Part shown: in pieces, positions 5,160 through 10,302 of the stretch
Layout of the letters: every line of letters begins with the position of its first letter
Position numbering within the stretch: the first letter of the stretch is position 1
Assembly (NCBI GenBank): GCA_029264075.1
Contig: JARICQ010000155.1
Coordinates: 1-10,302 of the forward strand
Reading direction: 5' to 3'
Length of the DNA: 10,302 nucleotides
Origin: Tissierellaceae bacterium
Lineage (GTDB): Bacteria; Bacillota; Clostridia; Tissierellales; Tissierellaceae
The notes under the pieces: model-generated
Seen by the model: the letters and a program-made list of their open reading frames with translations, nothing else
The model's database searches: none
What the model was told of the DNA's origin: nothing
Made by a program: the position numbers and the translations under genes

Positions 5160-7179
5160 CTATATCTTCTCCTTTTAAAGATAAATAAAATGATAGAAAA
5201 TCTCCTGCTATTTTATTCATAGAGTAGTTCTTCTCTACGGTTTTCTTGCCTGCCTCTTGAATTCTAGTGAATTTATCTCTATCAAATTTTGAATCATAAA
5301 TATATTTTTCTGAATCTCTTGCGATCGTCTTGAAATTGGTCGTATCAATTAAAAAGCCGTTCTTTCCATTCTCAATATAAGTCCTAACTCCTCCTTTTTG
5401 TGGGCCTAATACCAAAAAACCTTGAGACATGGCTTCTAATATGGCTATCCCAAACTCTTCTTTAATACTGGAACAAATATATAAATGAGGATAATCAAAT
5501 TCTCTTTTCGCTATAGTTCTTTCAAGTAATTTGATACTTTCATTGGCTAGTGCGGATTTGTGAAAAAACCTATCTTTAAGGTCTGGATTAGCTTTTATAT
5601 GGCTTTCAAAGAAGTTGATAAGCTTTTTTTCTTCTCTATTTGGATTTTCTACATCTCCACCTATGATCAAAAGATTGTGGGTTTTTGAAAGCTTAGAACT
5701 TGTCCATGCCTTTAAAAGTTCTATCTGTCCTTTTTGAATTGCTAGCCTACCTACATTTAGTATGATAGGTTTTTCAAAGAAATTTGAATCTAATCCGTTT
5801 TCTATGGCAAATTCACTTAAATTTATATCATCTTCATATATAATATTAGTTTGTATACCTTCTCCTATCATTTTTACTTTCTTTTTTATAGTTTTTTCTT
5901 TGAATTGGGGAAAGTATATTTCAAGCTCTTCTCTTACTTCTTTATTCCCTATTCCAATTATTCCGTCGCTTTTATATATCAGTTCATCGCCTATCTTTAT
6001 CTTATTTAATCTTTCCATAAGATCAGAAAAGCTAAAGTCTTTTAAGTCTCCTTTTTCATCAAACATGTTCCTATGCGGATCTGGTGCTAAAGTAAATACA
6101 AACTTTTTCCCTTTTTCCTTGCTTAAATCAGCAATAGCCTTGGATGCATTGTCTAAATACCTTATATGAAAGACATCTGGGTCTATGCCTGTATTTTTTA
6201 AGAATTTGCCAATATACCTTTTGATAAATAATTCTCTTTTTATAAATGGATCTGATTTAGTCTTATCTATATAGATTGGCAATCTAACAAATATATGCTT
6301 GTTCCTATAATAGCTTAGGAATGGCCTATCTAATACTTCTCTAGTTGATATGGTCAGTACAGAAGAAACCTTATCAGCTTTTGATATTTCATCTCCCAAG
6401 GTCTTTAGTAGGACTGCCAAGCCTCCATTGTTTCCTTTACCACTGTCTTCAAAATCCCCATAGAACATGGATTGAAGTATTACAAAATTCTTTTTTTTAA
6501 ATTTAAAGTCGCCTTTTAAAAAGTCCATATAATTGTCATAAAACAATTTATTTTTATCAGTTCTTATTTTTTCCCTTAAAAAAGATTCGTCTATTTTTTC
6601 TTTTGGATAAAAATTAAAGAGAAAACTTAAAATTTGCATTTTAATATTATCTGGATAGTTATTTTTTAATAGCTCGTAGAGAGTATCTTTAAAGCCACCT
6701 AAACTAAAGCTATCCAAATAATCTATTGCAATAGATATTATATCTAGATCTAGCTTGTAATTTTCAAAAATAAAAGAAATATCTCCCTCATCTAAGATGT
6801 TTAACTTAGATTCTATGCATATATCTAAGAGATGATAGAGCTTTTGATTGTTGAATTTTCTATCAGCTATTGTTTCTTTTATAATCTTTCTAAAAATTTC
6901 TTCGCTAGAGCTATTGAAGAAATTTAAAAGGCAGTCTATAAGATATCTGTCTAGGTATTTATTCTCTCCTAAAAATAAAAAAAGCTCATCTATTTCACTT
7001 GCCTTTAAAGTTTTTTTAACTTCCATTCTTTTTATCTTTTGTATTTTCTTAATTAGTATAGTTTCCTTTAAATTTATAGTTTCACTATTATCCAAATATC
7101 TATCTAATAATAAAAGAGGAAAAATATATGGATTTTTATAATCTCCAATAGAACTTCTTAGCTTAATAAACTCATTCAT
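5149..7179 (-). CDS. GT4-type glycosyltransferase with N-terminal helical (HEAT-like) domain
   Basis: A 676-residue protein, far longer than a usual GT4 enzyme (about 350-450). Residues 1 to about 228 are almost wholly helical with leucine/isoleucine-rich repeats of about 30-40 residues, resembling an alpha-solenoid; this is an inference from composition. The GT-B catalytic part starts near 231 (FVILQSMFYGDF). G-N-N-G-G-L-A (249-255) is the glycine loop typical of GT4 and sucrose-phosphate-synthase-like enzymes. V-G-R-L-A-I-Q-K-G-Q (476-485) supplies the Arg and Lys that bind the donor phosphates, and E574-x7-E582 (EEFGIAILEAM) is the EX7E motif. The ATG at 7179 has AAGGAG seven bases upstream. 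It is first in the minus-strand operon and overlaps the GT1 gene. Donor and acceptor are unknown. The extra domain may bind the partner enzyme, the membrane or the acceptor. Confidence 0.88.
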   Translation of the reverse strand: MNEFIKLRSSIGDYKNPYIFPLLLLDRYLDNSETINLKETILIKKIQKIKRMEVKKTLKASEIDELFLFLGENKYLDRYLIDCLLNFFNSSSEEIFRKIIKETIADRKFNNQKLYHLLDICIESKLNILDEGDISFIFENYKLDLDIISIAIDYLDSFSLGGFKDTLYELLKNNYPDNIKMQILSFLFNFYPKEKIDESFLREKIRTDKNKLFYDNYMDFLKGDFKFKKKNFVILQSMFYGDFEDSGKGNNGGLAVLLKTLGDEISKADKVSSVLTISTREVLDRPFLSYYRNKHIFVRLPIYIDKTKSDPFIKRELFIKRYIGKFLKNTGIDPDVFHIRYLDNASKAIADLSKEKGKKFVFTLAPDPHRNMFDEKGDLKDFSFSDLMERLNKIKIGDELIYKSDGIIGIGNKEVREELEIYFPQFKEKTIKKKVKMIGEGIQTNIIYEDDINLSEFAIENGLDSNFFEKPIILNVGRLAIQKGQIELLKAWTSSKLSKTHNLLIIGGDVENPNREEKKLINFFESHIKANPDLKDRFFHKSALANESIKLLERTIAKREFDYPHLYICSSIKEEFGIAILEAMSQGFLVLGPQKGGVRTYIENGKNGFLIDTTNFKTIARDSEKYIYDSKFDRDKFTRIQEAGKKTVEKNYSMNKIAGDFLSFYLSLKGEDIDEI

Positions 7180-7219
7180 CTCAACACTCCTTGCTTTTAA
7201 ACTATAATCGCTAGTACAA

Positions 7220-7246
7220 TTTATACCCCATTAGCTAAGATATCAA
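7220..7246 (-). promoter_or_regulatory. Possible promoter of the glycosyltransferase-permease-yaaA operon
   Basis: On the minus strand TTGATA (7246-7241) and TATAAA (7225-7220) are good hexamers, but the spacer is only 15 bases. It is the best candidate in the divergent region before the ATG at 7179. A second -10-like TATAGT (7206-7201) has no -35 at a fitting distance. Confidence 0.3.
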
Positions 7247-7284
7247 GCTATATCTAGGGATTTATTTTTCCTTTAATAAAATAT

Positions 7285-7313
7285 TTGCTCCTAAAGATTA
7301 TCTTTGCTATAAT
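7285..7313 (+). promoter_or_regulatory. Promoter of the P-II-like gene
   Basis: TTGCTC (7285-7290), a 17-base spacer, and TATAAT (7308-7313) preceded by TGC, giving an extended -10. The ATG at 7354 follows after a leader of about 34 bases. Confidence 0.7.
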
Positions 7314-7353
7314 AACAATATTATATTAAAATCTGTTTGGAAGGAGTTATTTT

Positions 7354-7710
7354 ATGTATGCTTTGTTTTTAGTCTTAAATCATAAGGAAAAGCTTGATGT
7401 TATTTTGGAAACTCTCTATGAACTTGGTACTGGTGCTACTACCCTAGATAGTGTGGGGATGGGGAAATTGTTACTTGATCGCAATGTTAACGAAACTATC
7501 TTTGCCAGCCTTAAAAATGTACTTAATGAAGGCAAGCCCTACAACAAGACCCTCATAAGCGTTATCAATGATGAAGGGACTCTAGATCTTGCTATGAAGA
7601 TGATAGAGGACATATTGGATCTAAAAAATACTGTGGGATCTGGTTTTATGTTTGTACTTCCAGTAATTAAGTGTAGCGGTTCAGTTCAATGTGGTGAAAG
7701 AGAATCTTAA
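7354..7710 (+). CDS. P-II-like small signalling protein
   Basis: A 118-residue protein with the beta-alpha-beta-beta-alpha-beta pattern of P-II and P-II-like regulators: strand YALFLVL (2-8), helix (11-24), strand with G-A-T-T-L-D-S-V-G-M-G (27-37), strand KTLISVIN (65-72), helix (73-89), and G-S-G-F-M-F-V-L-P-V-I (95-105), which resembles the G-x-G-x-x-F-V-x-P-V end of GlnB. The segment where P-II proteins carry the T-loop is short and lacks the usual Tyr-uridylylation motif, so it is not a standard GlnB/GlnK. The tail has two cysteines (K-C-S-G-S-V-Q-C). ATG 7354 has AAGGAG seven bases upstream. It is transcribed alone, with its own promoter and terminator, and no ammonium transporter or glutamine synthetase is nearby. 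The fold is likely; ligand and target are unknown. Confidence 0.7.
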   Translation: MYALFLVLNHKEKLDVILETLYELGTGATTLDSVGMGKLLLDRNVNETIFASLKNVLNEGKPYNKTLISVINDEGTLDLAMKMIEDILDLKNTVGSGFMFVLPVIKCSGSVQCGERES

Positions 7711-7728
7711 ATTCAAATATTGTTTTTT

Positions 7729-7784
7729 AAAACATCTATAGTCGGATATCTATCTTTTATCTATAGATGTTTTTAATTTTCTAG
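7729..7784 (+). terminator. Rho-independent terminator of the P-II-like gene
   Basis: A perfect 13-bp stem (7729-7741 with 7761-7773) encloses a 19-base loop and runs into TTTTTAATTTT. It begins 18 bases after the TAA at 7708-7710. The loop is long for a terminator, but stem and T-tail fit. Confidence 0.75.
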
Positions 7785-7832
7785 AAACAGCTAAAAATAT
7801 TATGGGATTCTTGTGGTTTTTTGATTTTCTTC

Positions 7833-7861
7833 TTTATACCATCATCCCTTAATGATACAAT
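7833..7861 (+). promoter_or_regulatory. Promoter of the J-domain/zinc-ribbon operon
   Basis: Extended -10 TGATACAAT (hexamer TACAAT at 7856-7861) with TTTATA at 7833-7838 as a weak -35, spacer 17. The ATG at 7909 follows after a leader of about 40 bases. Confidence 0.45.
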
Positions 7862-7908
7862 GAAATATAAGGCATTAAAATAACTAGTAGGATAAGAAGG
7901 AGAATTGT

Positions 7909-8691
7909 ATGCTAGATAAATTTACAGGAAATATAGTCTATGCTACAGCTAGGCTTTTAGAAATAGTTTTGAATTTCATTATAACTATAGCAGAATTCAT
8001 GGTAGGGCTTGTTAGAAGTGTTGCAAGGGCCTTTGGAGCGCTTATAGGTATGGGGGGATGTCTTTTGATTTTTTTCCTCATTAGCCCTCTTGGATGGTTT
8101 GTATTGTTTAACCCAGTTACTATAACACTTATATTGATTCTAGTTGTATTCCCGATACTGGGAACCAAATTTATTTCGTATTTAAAATATATAAAATATA
8201 CAGTAACTGAATACTTATATGATAGGGCGGATTTTTTAATTTCTGGAAAAAAAGAAGAATTCAAATCCTTTAATGAATATGGAAATAAATATAGACGAAT
8301 GGAAGAAGAAAAAGAAAGAATCGAAAGAGAGAAACGCAGGAGACAGCAAGAAAAGGAATGGGAAGAGAGATTCAAGCAGTGGAATCAATACCAAAACTTT
8401 GGAGGGGGTAGCTATTCAAGCAGCTGGAGTGGAGATCCAAACTATGGTAGAACTAGCTATGTAGATCCAACTATTGCATTTAAGGAAAAGTATAAAAATA
8501 GTCTTGATTTACTTGACTTGCCTCAAAATGCAGACAAATATCAGATCAAACTGGCCTATAGAAAAAAGGCAAAGAAGTTTCATCCAGATATAAATAAAGC
8601 TCCTGATGCTACAGAGAAGTTCCAGAAAATAAATGATGCATATGACTTTTTAAGTGATGAAAATATAGAAAGATATCAGTCTATGAACTAA
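7909..8691 (+). CDS. Membrane-anchored J-domain protein
   Basis: A 260-residue co-chaperone-like protein. The N-terminal third is hydrophobic, with likely membrane segments at about 15-35, 44-66 and 68-90. A strongly charged Glu/Arg/Lys helix (about 127-160, probable coiled coil) follows, then a Gly/Ser/Tyr/Trp linker (about 164-184). The J domain is at the C-terminus (about 196-258): LAYRKKAKKFHPD carries the HPD triad (225-227) that stimulates DnaK ATPase, then KFQKINDAYDFLSD. There is no Gly/Phe region or DnaJ zinc centre, so it is a class III J protein that probably recruits DnaK to the membrane. The client is unknown. ATG 7909 has AAGGAG upstream. The next gene starts 21 bases after the stop, so the two form an operon. 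The membrane-first, J-domain-last order is the reverse of DnaJ itself. Confidence 0.88.
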   Translation: MLDKFTGNIVYATARLLEIVLNFIITIAEFMVGLVRSVARAFGALIGMGGCLLIFFLISPLGWFVLFNPVTITLILILVVFPILGTKFISYLKYIKYTVTEYLYDRADFLISGKKEEFKSFNEYGNKYRRMEEEKERIEREKRRRQQEKEWEERFKQWNQYQNFGGGSYSSSWSGDPNYGRTSYVDPTIAFKEKYKNSLDLLDLPQNADKYQIKLAYRKKAKKFHPDINKAPDATEKFQKINDAYDFLSDENIERYQSMN

Positions 8692-8712
8692 TTTAGAAGG
8701 GAGATGTGTTGA

Positions 8713-9105
8713 TTGAATTTTTTAAGGAAATTTATGGCAGGAAGATATGGTGTTGACAGCTTAAATAGATTTTTGCTTGGAGTCTTTATCCTCTTTTCTC
8801 TTCTCTTCATGTTTACAAGATATGGTTTATTGAATATAATATCTCTTGTTTTGTTGGTAGTTCTTTATTATAGGATTTTCTCTAGGAATATTGACAAGAG
8901 GTATGAAGAGAATCAGAAGTTTTTAGAAGCTACTAGCCCTTATAGAAGAAAAGTAAACGCCTCTATGAGAAAGCTAAAAGATAGAAAGCACTATAGGTAT
9001 TTTAAATGCCCAAACTGTGAAAAAGAGCTTAGAGTTCCAAAGGGCAAGGGCATGATAAAAATCACTTGCCCAAATTGCAAAACGAGAATAACTAGAAAAT
9101 CTTAA
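8713..9105 (+). CDS. Small membrane protein with C-terminal zinc ribbon
   Basis: A 130-residue protein starting at TTG 8713 (MNFLRKFMAG), chosen because AAGGGAG (8697-8703) lies nine bases upstream and an in-frame TGA closes the frame just before; ATG 8734 is a weaker alternative. Two hydrophobic segments (about 18-34 and 40-54) form a membrane hairpin. A basic linker follows, then two C-P-N-C knuckles (about 99-102 and 119-122) around K-E-L-R-V-P-K-G-K-G-M-I-K-I-T, a zinc-ribbon fold of about 25 residues. It follows the membrane J-domain gene after 21 bases, so the two probably act at the same membrane site. A role in handling unfolded or membrane proteins is an inference. No enzyme motif is seen. 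Confidence 0.8.
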   Translation: MNFLRKFMAGRYGVDSLNRFLLGVFILFSLLFMFTRYGLLNIISLVLLVVLYYRIFSRNIDKRYEENQKFLEATSPYRRKVNASMRKLKDRKHYRYFKCPNCEKELRVPKGKGMIKITCPNCKTRITRKS

Positions 9106-9136
9106 TAAGTTACCAATCTCCTCCCTATTATTTTTA

Positions 9137-9164
9137 TAACTATATGATATAATATATATAGTTA
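9137..9164 (+). promoter_or_regulatory. Extended -10 promoter inside a perfect inverted repeat (candidate operator)
   Basis: TAACTATAT (9137-9145) and ATATAGTTA (9156-9164) are perfect 9-bp complements around a 10-base centre that holds the -10 TATAAT (9148-9153), extended as TGATATAAT. No good -35 is visible. A dimer bound to the repeat would cover the -10 box, so repression of the dehydrogenase gene is a reasonable inference. The tight AT composition could also produce this by chance. Confidence 0.5.
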
Positions 9165-9176
9165 ATGAAAAGATAT

Positions 9177-9183
9177 GGAGGAG
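9177..9183 (+). promoter_or_regulatory. Ribosome-binding site deciding the TTG start at 9190
   Basis: GGAGGAG lies six bases before TTG 9190. The in-frame ATG at 9175 overlaps this site and has none of its own, so the ATG is very unlikely to be the start. Confidence 0.85.
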
Positions 9184-9189
9184 ATTTTT

Positions 9190-10131
9190 TTGAAAGCACT
9201 TGTTACTTTTGACTATAGCAAAGAGGAATTAGATTATTTTAGAAGTTTAGGCTATGATGTGATTTATAAGAAAAATAAAGACCTTGAGTTTTCAGAGGAA
9301 ATAGCTGATATTGACATGCTACTTTGCTTTGATTCTTTTGACAAAATTGATATCTCTAAATTTAAAAACTTAAAATGGATTCAACTTTTAAGTGCAGGAA
9401 TTAATCAGGTTCCTTTAGATGTAGTTTCTGAAAAAGGTATCATTTTGACAAATAATAGGGGCTGCTATAGTATGCCTATAGCGGAGTGGAGTGTGCTAAA
9501 GGTGCTTGAAATGCTTAAAAATAGTAAGAGTTTTTATAAAAAACAAGAAAACAAAAACTGGGAAGTTGATAAAGGACTCCTTGATTTATATAAGAAGAGA
9601 ATTGGTTTTGTTGGGACTGGCTCTATAGCAAGTGAAACAGCAAAGAGATTTGCTGCTTTTGGTGTTGAGATCTTTGGGCTGAACACAGATGGAAGGGATC
9701 TAGAGTACTTTGATAGATGTTGGCCTACAGAGGATATAAATGATTTTGTATCTAGTTGCGATATCATTATTGTGACTACTCCATATACAGAAGAAACCCA
9801 CCATCTAATTGATAAGGATATATTTGATCATATGAGAAATGGTGTTTATATTATCAATATAGCTAGAGGCTCTATAATAGATGAAAAGGCTTTGATAGAA
9901 AATCTTAGGTCAGGAAAAATAAAAAAGGCCGCCCTGGATGTCTTTGAAGAAGAACCACTACCAGAAACTAGCCCTCTATGGGATATGGAGAATATATATA
10001 TTTCACCTCACAATTCATGGGGATCAGAGCGTAATCATGAAAGAAGATTCTATATTGCCAAGGAAAATATGAAGAGATACATGGATGGCGAGGAACTATT
10101 AAATGTTATTGATATAAATAGAGGATATTAA
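9190..10131 (+). CDS. NAD(P)-dependent D-2-hydroxyacid dehydrogenase
   Basis: Cytoplasmic oxidoreductase that interconverts 2-oxoacids and D-2-hydroxyacids, of the phosphoglycerate dehydrogenase-like superfamily. 313 residues from TTG 9190 (MKALVTFDYSKEEL). L-S-A-G-I-N-Q-V-P (67-75) is the substrate-loop motif. The Rossmann dinucleotide loop is V-G-T-G-S-I-A (141-147). The catalytic triad is Arg226 (NIARGS), Glu255 (DVFEEEP) and His274 (SPHNSW), with family-typical spacing. The end of the second Rossmann strand reads G-L-N-T-D-G-R-D; without a clear Asp/Glu there, NADPH use is possible. Length is near the usual 310-330, and the regulatory ACT domain of serine-pathway SerA is absent. It is monocistronic, with an inverted repeat around its -10 box. 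The substrate cannot be read from sequence; lactate, glycerate and branched hydroxyacids are all possible. Confidence 0.9.
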   Translation: MKALVTFDYSKEELDYFRSLGYDVIYKKNKDLEFSEEIADIDMLLCFDSFDKIDISKFKNLKWIQLLSAGINQVPLDVVSEKGIILTNNRGCYSMPIAEWSVLKVLEMLKNSKSFYKKQENKNWEVDKGLLDLYKKRIGFVGTGSIASETAKRFAAFGVEIFGLNTDGRDLEYFDRCWPTEDINDFVSSCDIIIVTTPYTEETHHLIDKDIFDHMRNGVYIINIARGSIIDEKALIENLRSGKIKKAALDVFEEEPLPETSPLWDMENIYISPHNSWGSERNHERRFYIAKENMKRYMDGEELLNVIDINRGY

Positions 10132-10147
10132 TAAATTATTTGTTTAG

Positions 10148-10170
10148 ACATACCATATGGGGGTATATGT
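10148..10170 (+). promoter_or_regulatory. CsoR-like operator candidate in the leader of the last gene
   Basis: ATACC (10150-10154), a spacer, and GGGGGTAT (10159-10166) form an interrupted inverted repeat with a G-run. From memory this resembles CsoR-family operators, such as the Bacillus copZA site with ATACC and GGGGGTAT flanks. It lies between a weak -35 (TTGTTT, 10140-10145) and a weak -10 (TATATG, 10164-10169, spacer 18), where binding would block transcription. CsoR relatives sense copper, nickel, formaldehyde or sulfane sulfur. No CsoR gene is visible here. Confidence 0.4.
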
Positions 10171-10196
10171 TGGTTAGTGCCAATTTATACAGCTTA

Positions 10197-10217
10197 AAAG
10201 TTTTATAATAAAACTTT
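10197..10217. promoter_or_regulatory. 21-bp palindrome containing TATAAT upstream of the last gene
   Basis: AAAGTTTTAT and ATAAAACTTT are perfect 10-bp complements around one base. TATAAT (10204-10209) spans the centre. It may be an operator over a -10 box, or a weak hairpin (8-bp stem, 5-base loop). No good -35 and no T-tail are present, so neither promoter nor terminator is firmly supported. Confidence 0.35.
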
Positions 10218-10248
10218 AAATATATTAAAATTTATAGGAGGTGAACTT

Positions 10249-10302
10249 TTGGCTAAAGAATTTAAGGCAGGATGTGGTAGAACTAGTACTACTACAAATT
10301 CA
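10249..10302 (+). CDS. Start of an unrecognised gene (5' 18 codons, rest outside window)
   Basis: TTG 10249 follows AGGAGGTG (10237-10244), and the frame stays open to the edge, giving M-A-K-E-F-K-A-G-C-G-R-T-S-T-T-T-N-S. A GTG at 10241 in another frame is also open, but it lies inside the ribosome-binding site. The fragment is too short to assign; one cysteine in a G-C-G context is all that stands out. The preceding leader carries a CsoR-like operator candidate, which would suggest metal or sulfur control if real. Confidence 0.6.
   Translation, partial: MAKEFKAGCGRTSTTTNS

Noticed and set aside
7231..7250. TAGCT...AGCTA repeat in the divergent region as an operator
   Set aside because: Arms are only 5 bases and the centre is not symmetric. 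It is within chance for this composition.
9106..9136. Terminator after the zinc-ribbon gene
   Set aside because: No stem of useful length followed by a T-run was found, only a short CTTAATAAG repeat at the stop codon.
9175..9189. ATG 9175 as the dehydrogenase start
   Set aside because: The ATG overlaps the GGAGGAG site and has none of its own. TTG 9190 gives the usual short N-terminus (MKALV).
10241..10302. Alternative reading frame from GTG 10241
   Set aside because: The GTG is part of the AGGAGGTG ribosome-binding site. TTG 10249 has proper spacing.

Overview
The window is AT-rich, has strong Shine-Dalgarno sequences (AGGAGG types), uses many TTG and GTG starts, and has SigA-type promoters with extended -10 boxes. 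This suggests a low-GC Gram-positive anaerobe of the Clostridia/Tissierellia kind. An in-frame UGA in a thioredoxin-like gene, followed by a SECIS-like hairpin, suggests the host makes selenoproteins. That would fit an amino-acid- or betaine-fermenting anaerobe, but the lineage is an inference.

Left part (1-1700, minus strand). The window opens inside a glycine betaine/choline-type ABC transporter lipoprotein (start at 629), which has its own consensus promoter and an upstream palindrome. Next is a 110-codon thioredoxin-like gene (850-1182) that an ordinary ORF caller would cut to 76 residues, because the codon at the first active-site cysteine is TGA. It ends at an AT-rich hairpin terminator. 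Upstream lies an unrecognised 118-residue protein (1244-1600) with its own promoter, for which a GTG start fits better than the longer ORF.

Centre (1734-7179, minus strand). Four closely packed genes look like one transcript: a 676-residue GT4-type glycosyltransferase with an N-terminal helical domain, a GT1/MGT-type glycosyltransferase overlapping it by 11 bases, an NCS2 purine-type permease, and yaaA overlapping the permease end by 14 bases. The glycosyltransferases probably act in sequence on one acceptor, but the acceptor cannot be read from the sequence.

Right part (7354-10302, plus strand). After a divergent intergenic region comes a P-II-like small protein with a good promoter and terminator. 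A two-gene unit follows: a membrane-anchored J-domain protein and a small membrane protein with a zinc ribbon. Next is a D-2-hydroxyacid dehydrogenase whose best start is a TTG inside the longer ORF, with an inverted repeat around its -10 box. The window ends with the first 18 codons of an unrecognised gene, preceded by a CsoR-like operator candidate and an AT-rich palindrome.

The most notable item is the selenoprotein candidate with a U-x-x-S active site. Next come the operator-like palindromes at 753-774, 9137-9164 and 10148-10170. No mobile element, CRISPR array, tRNA or rRNA was seen, and no stretch longer than 300 bases lacks a gene.
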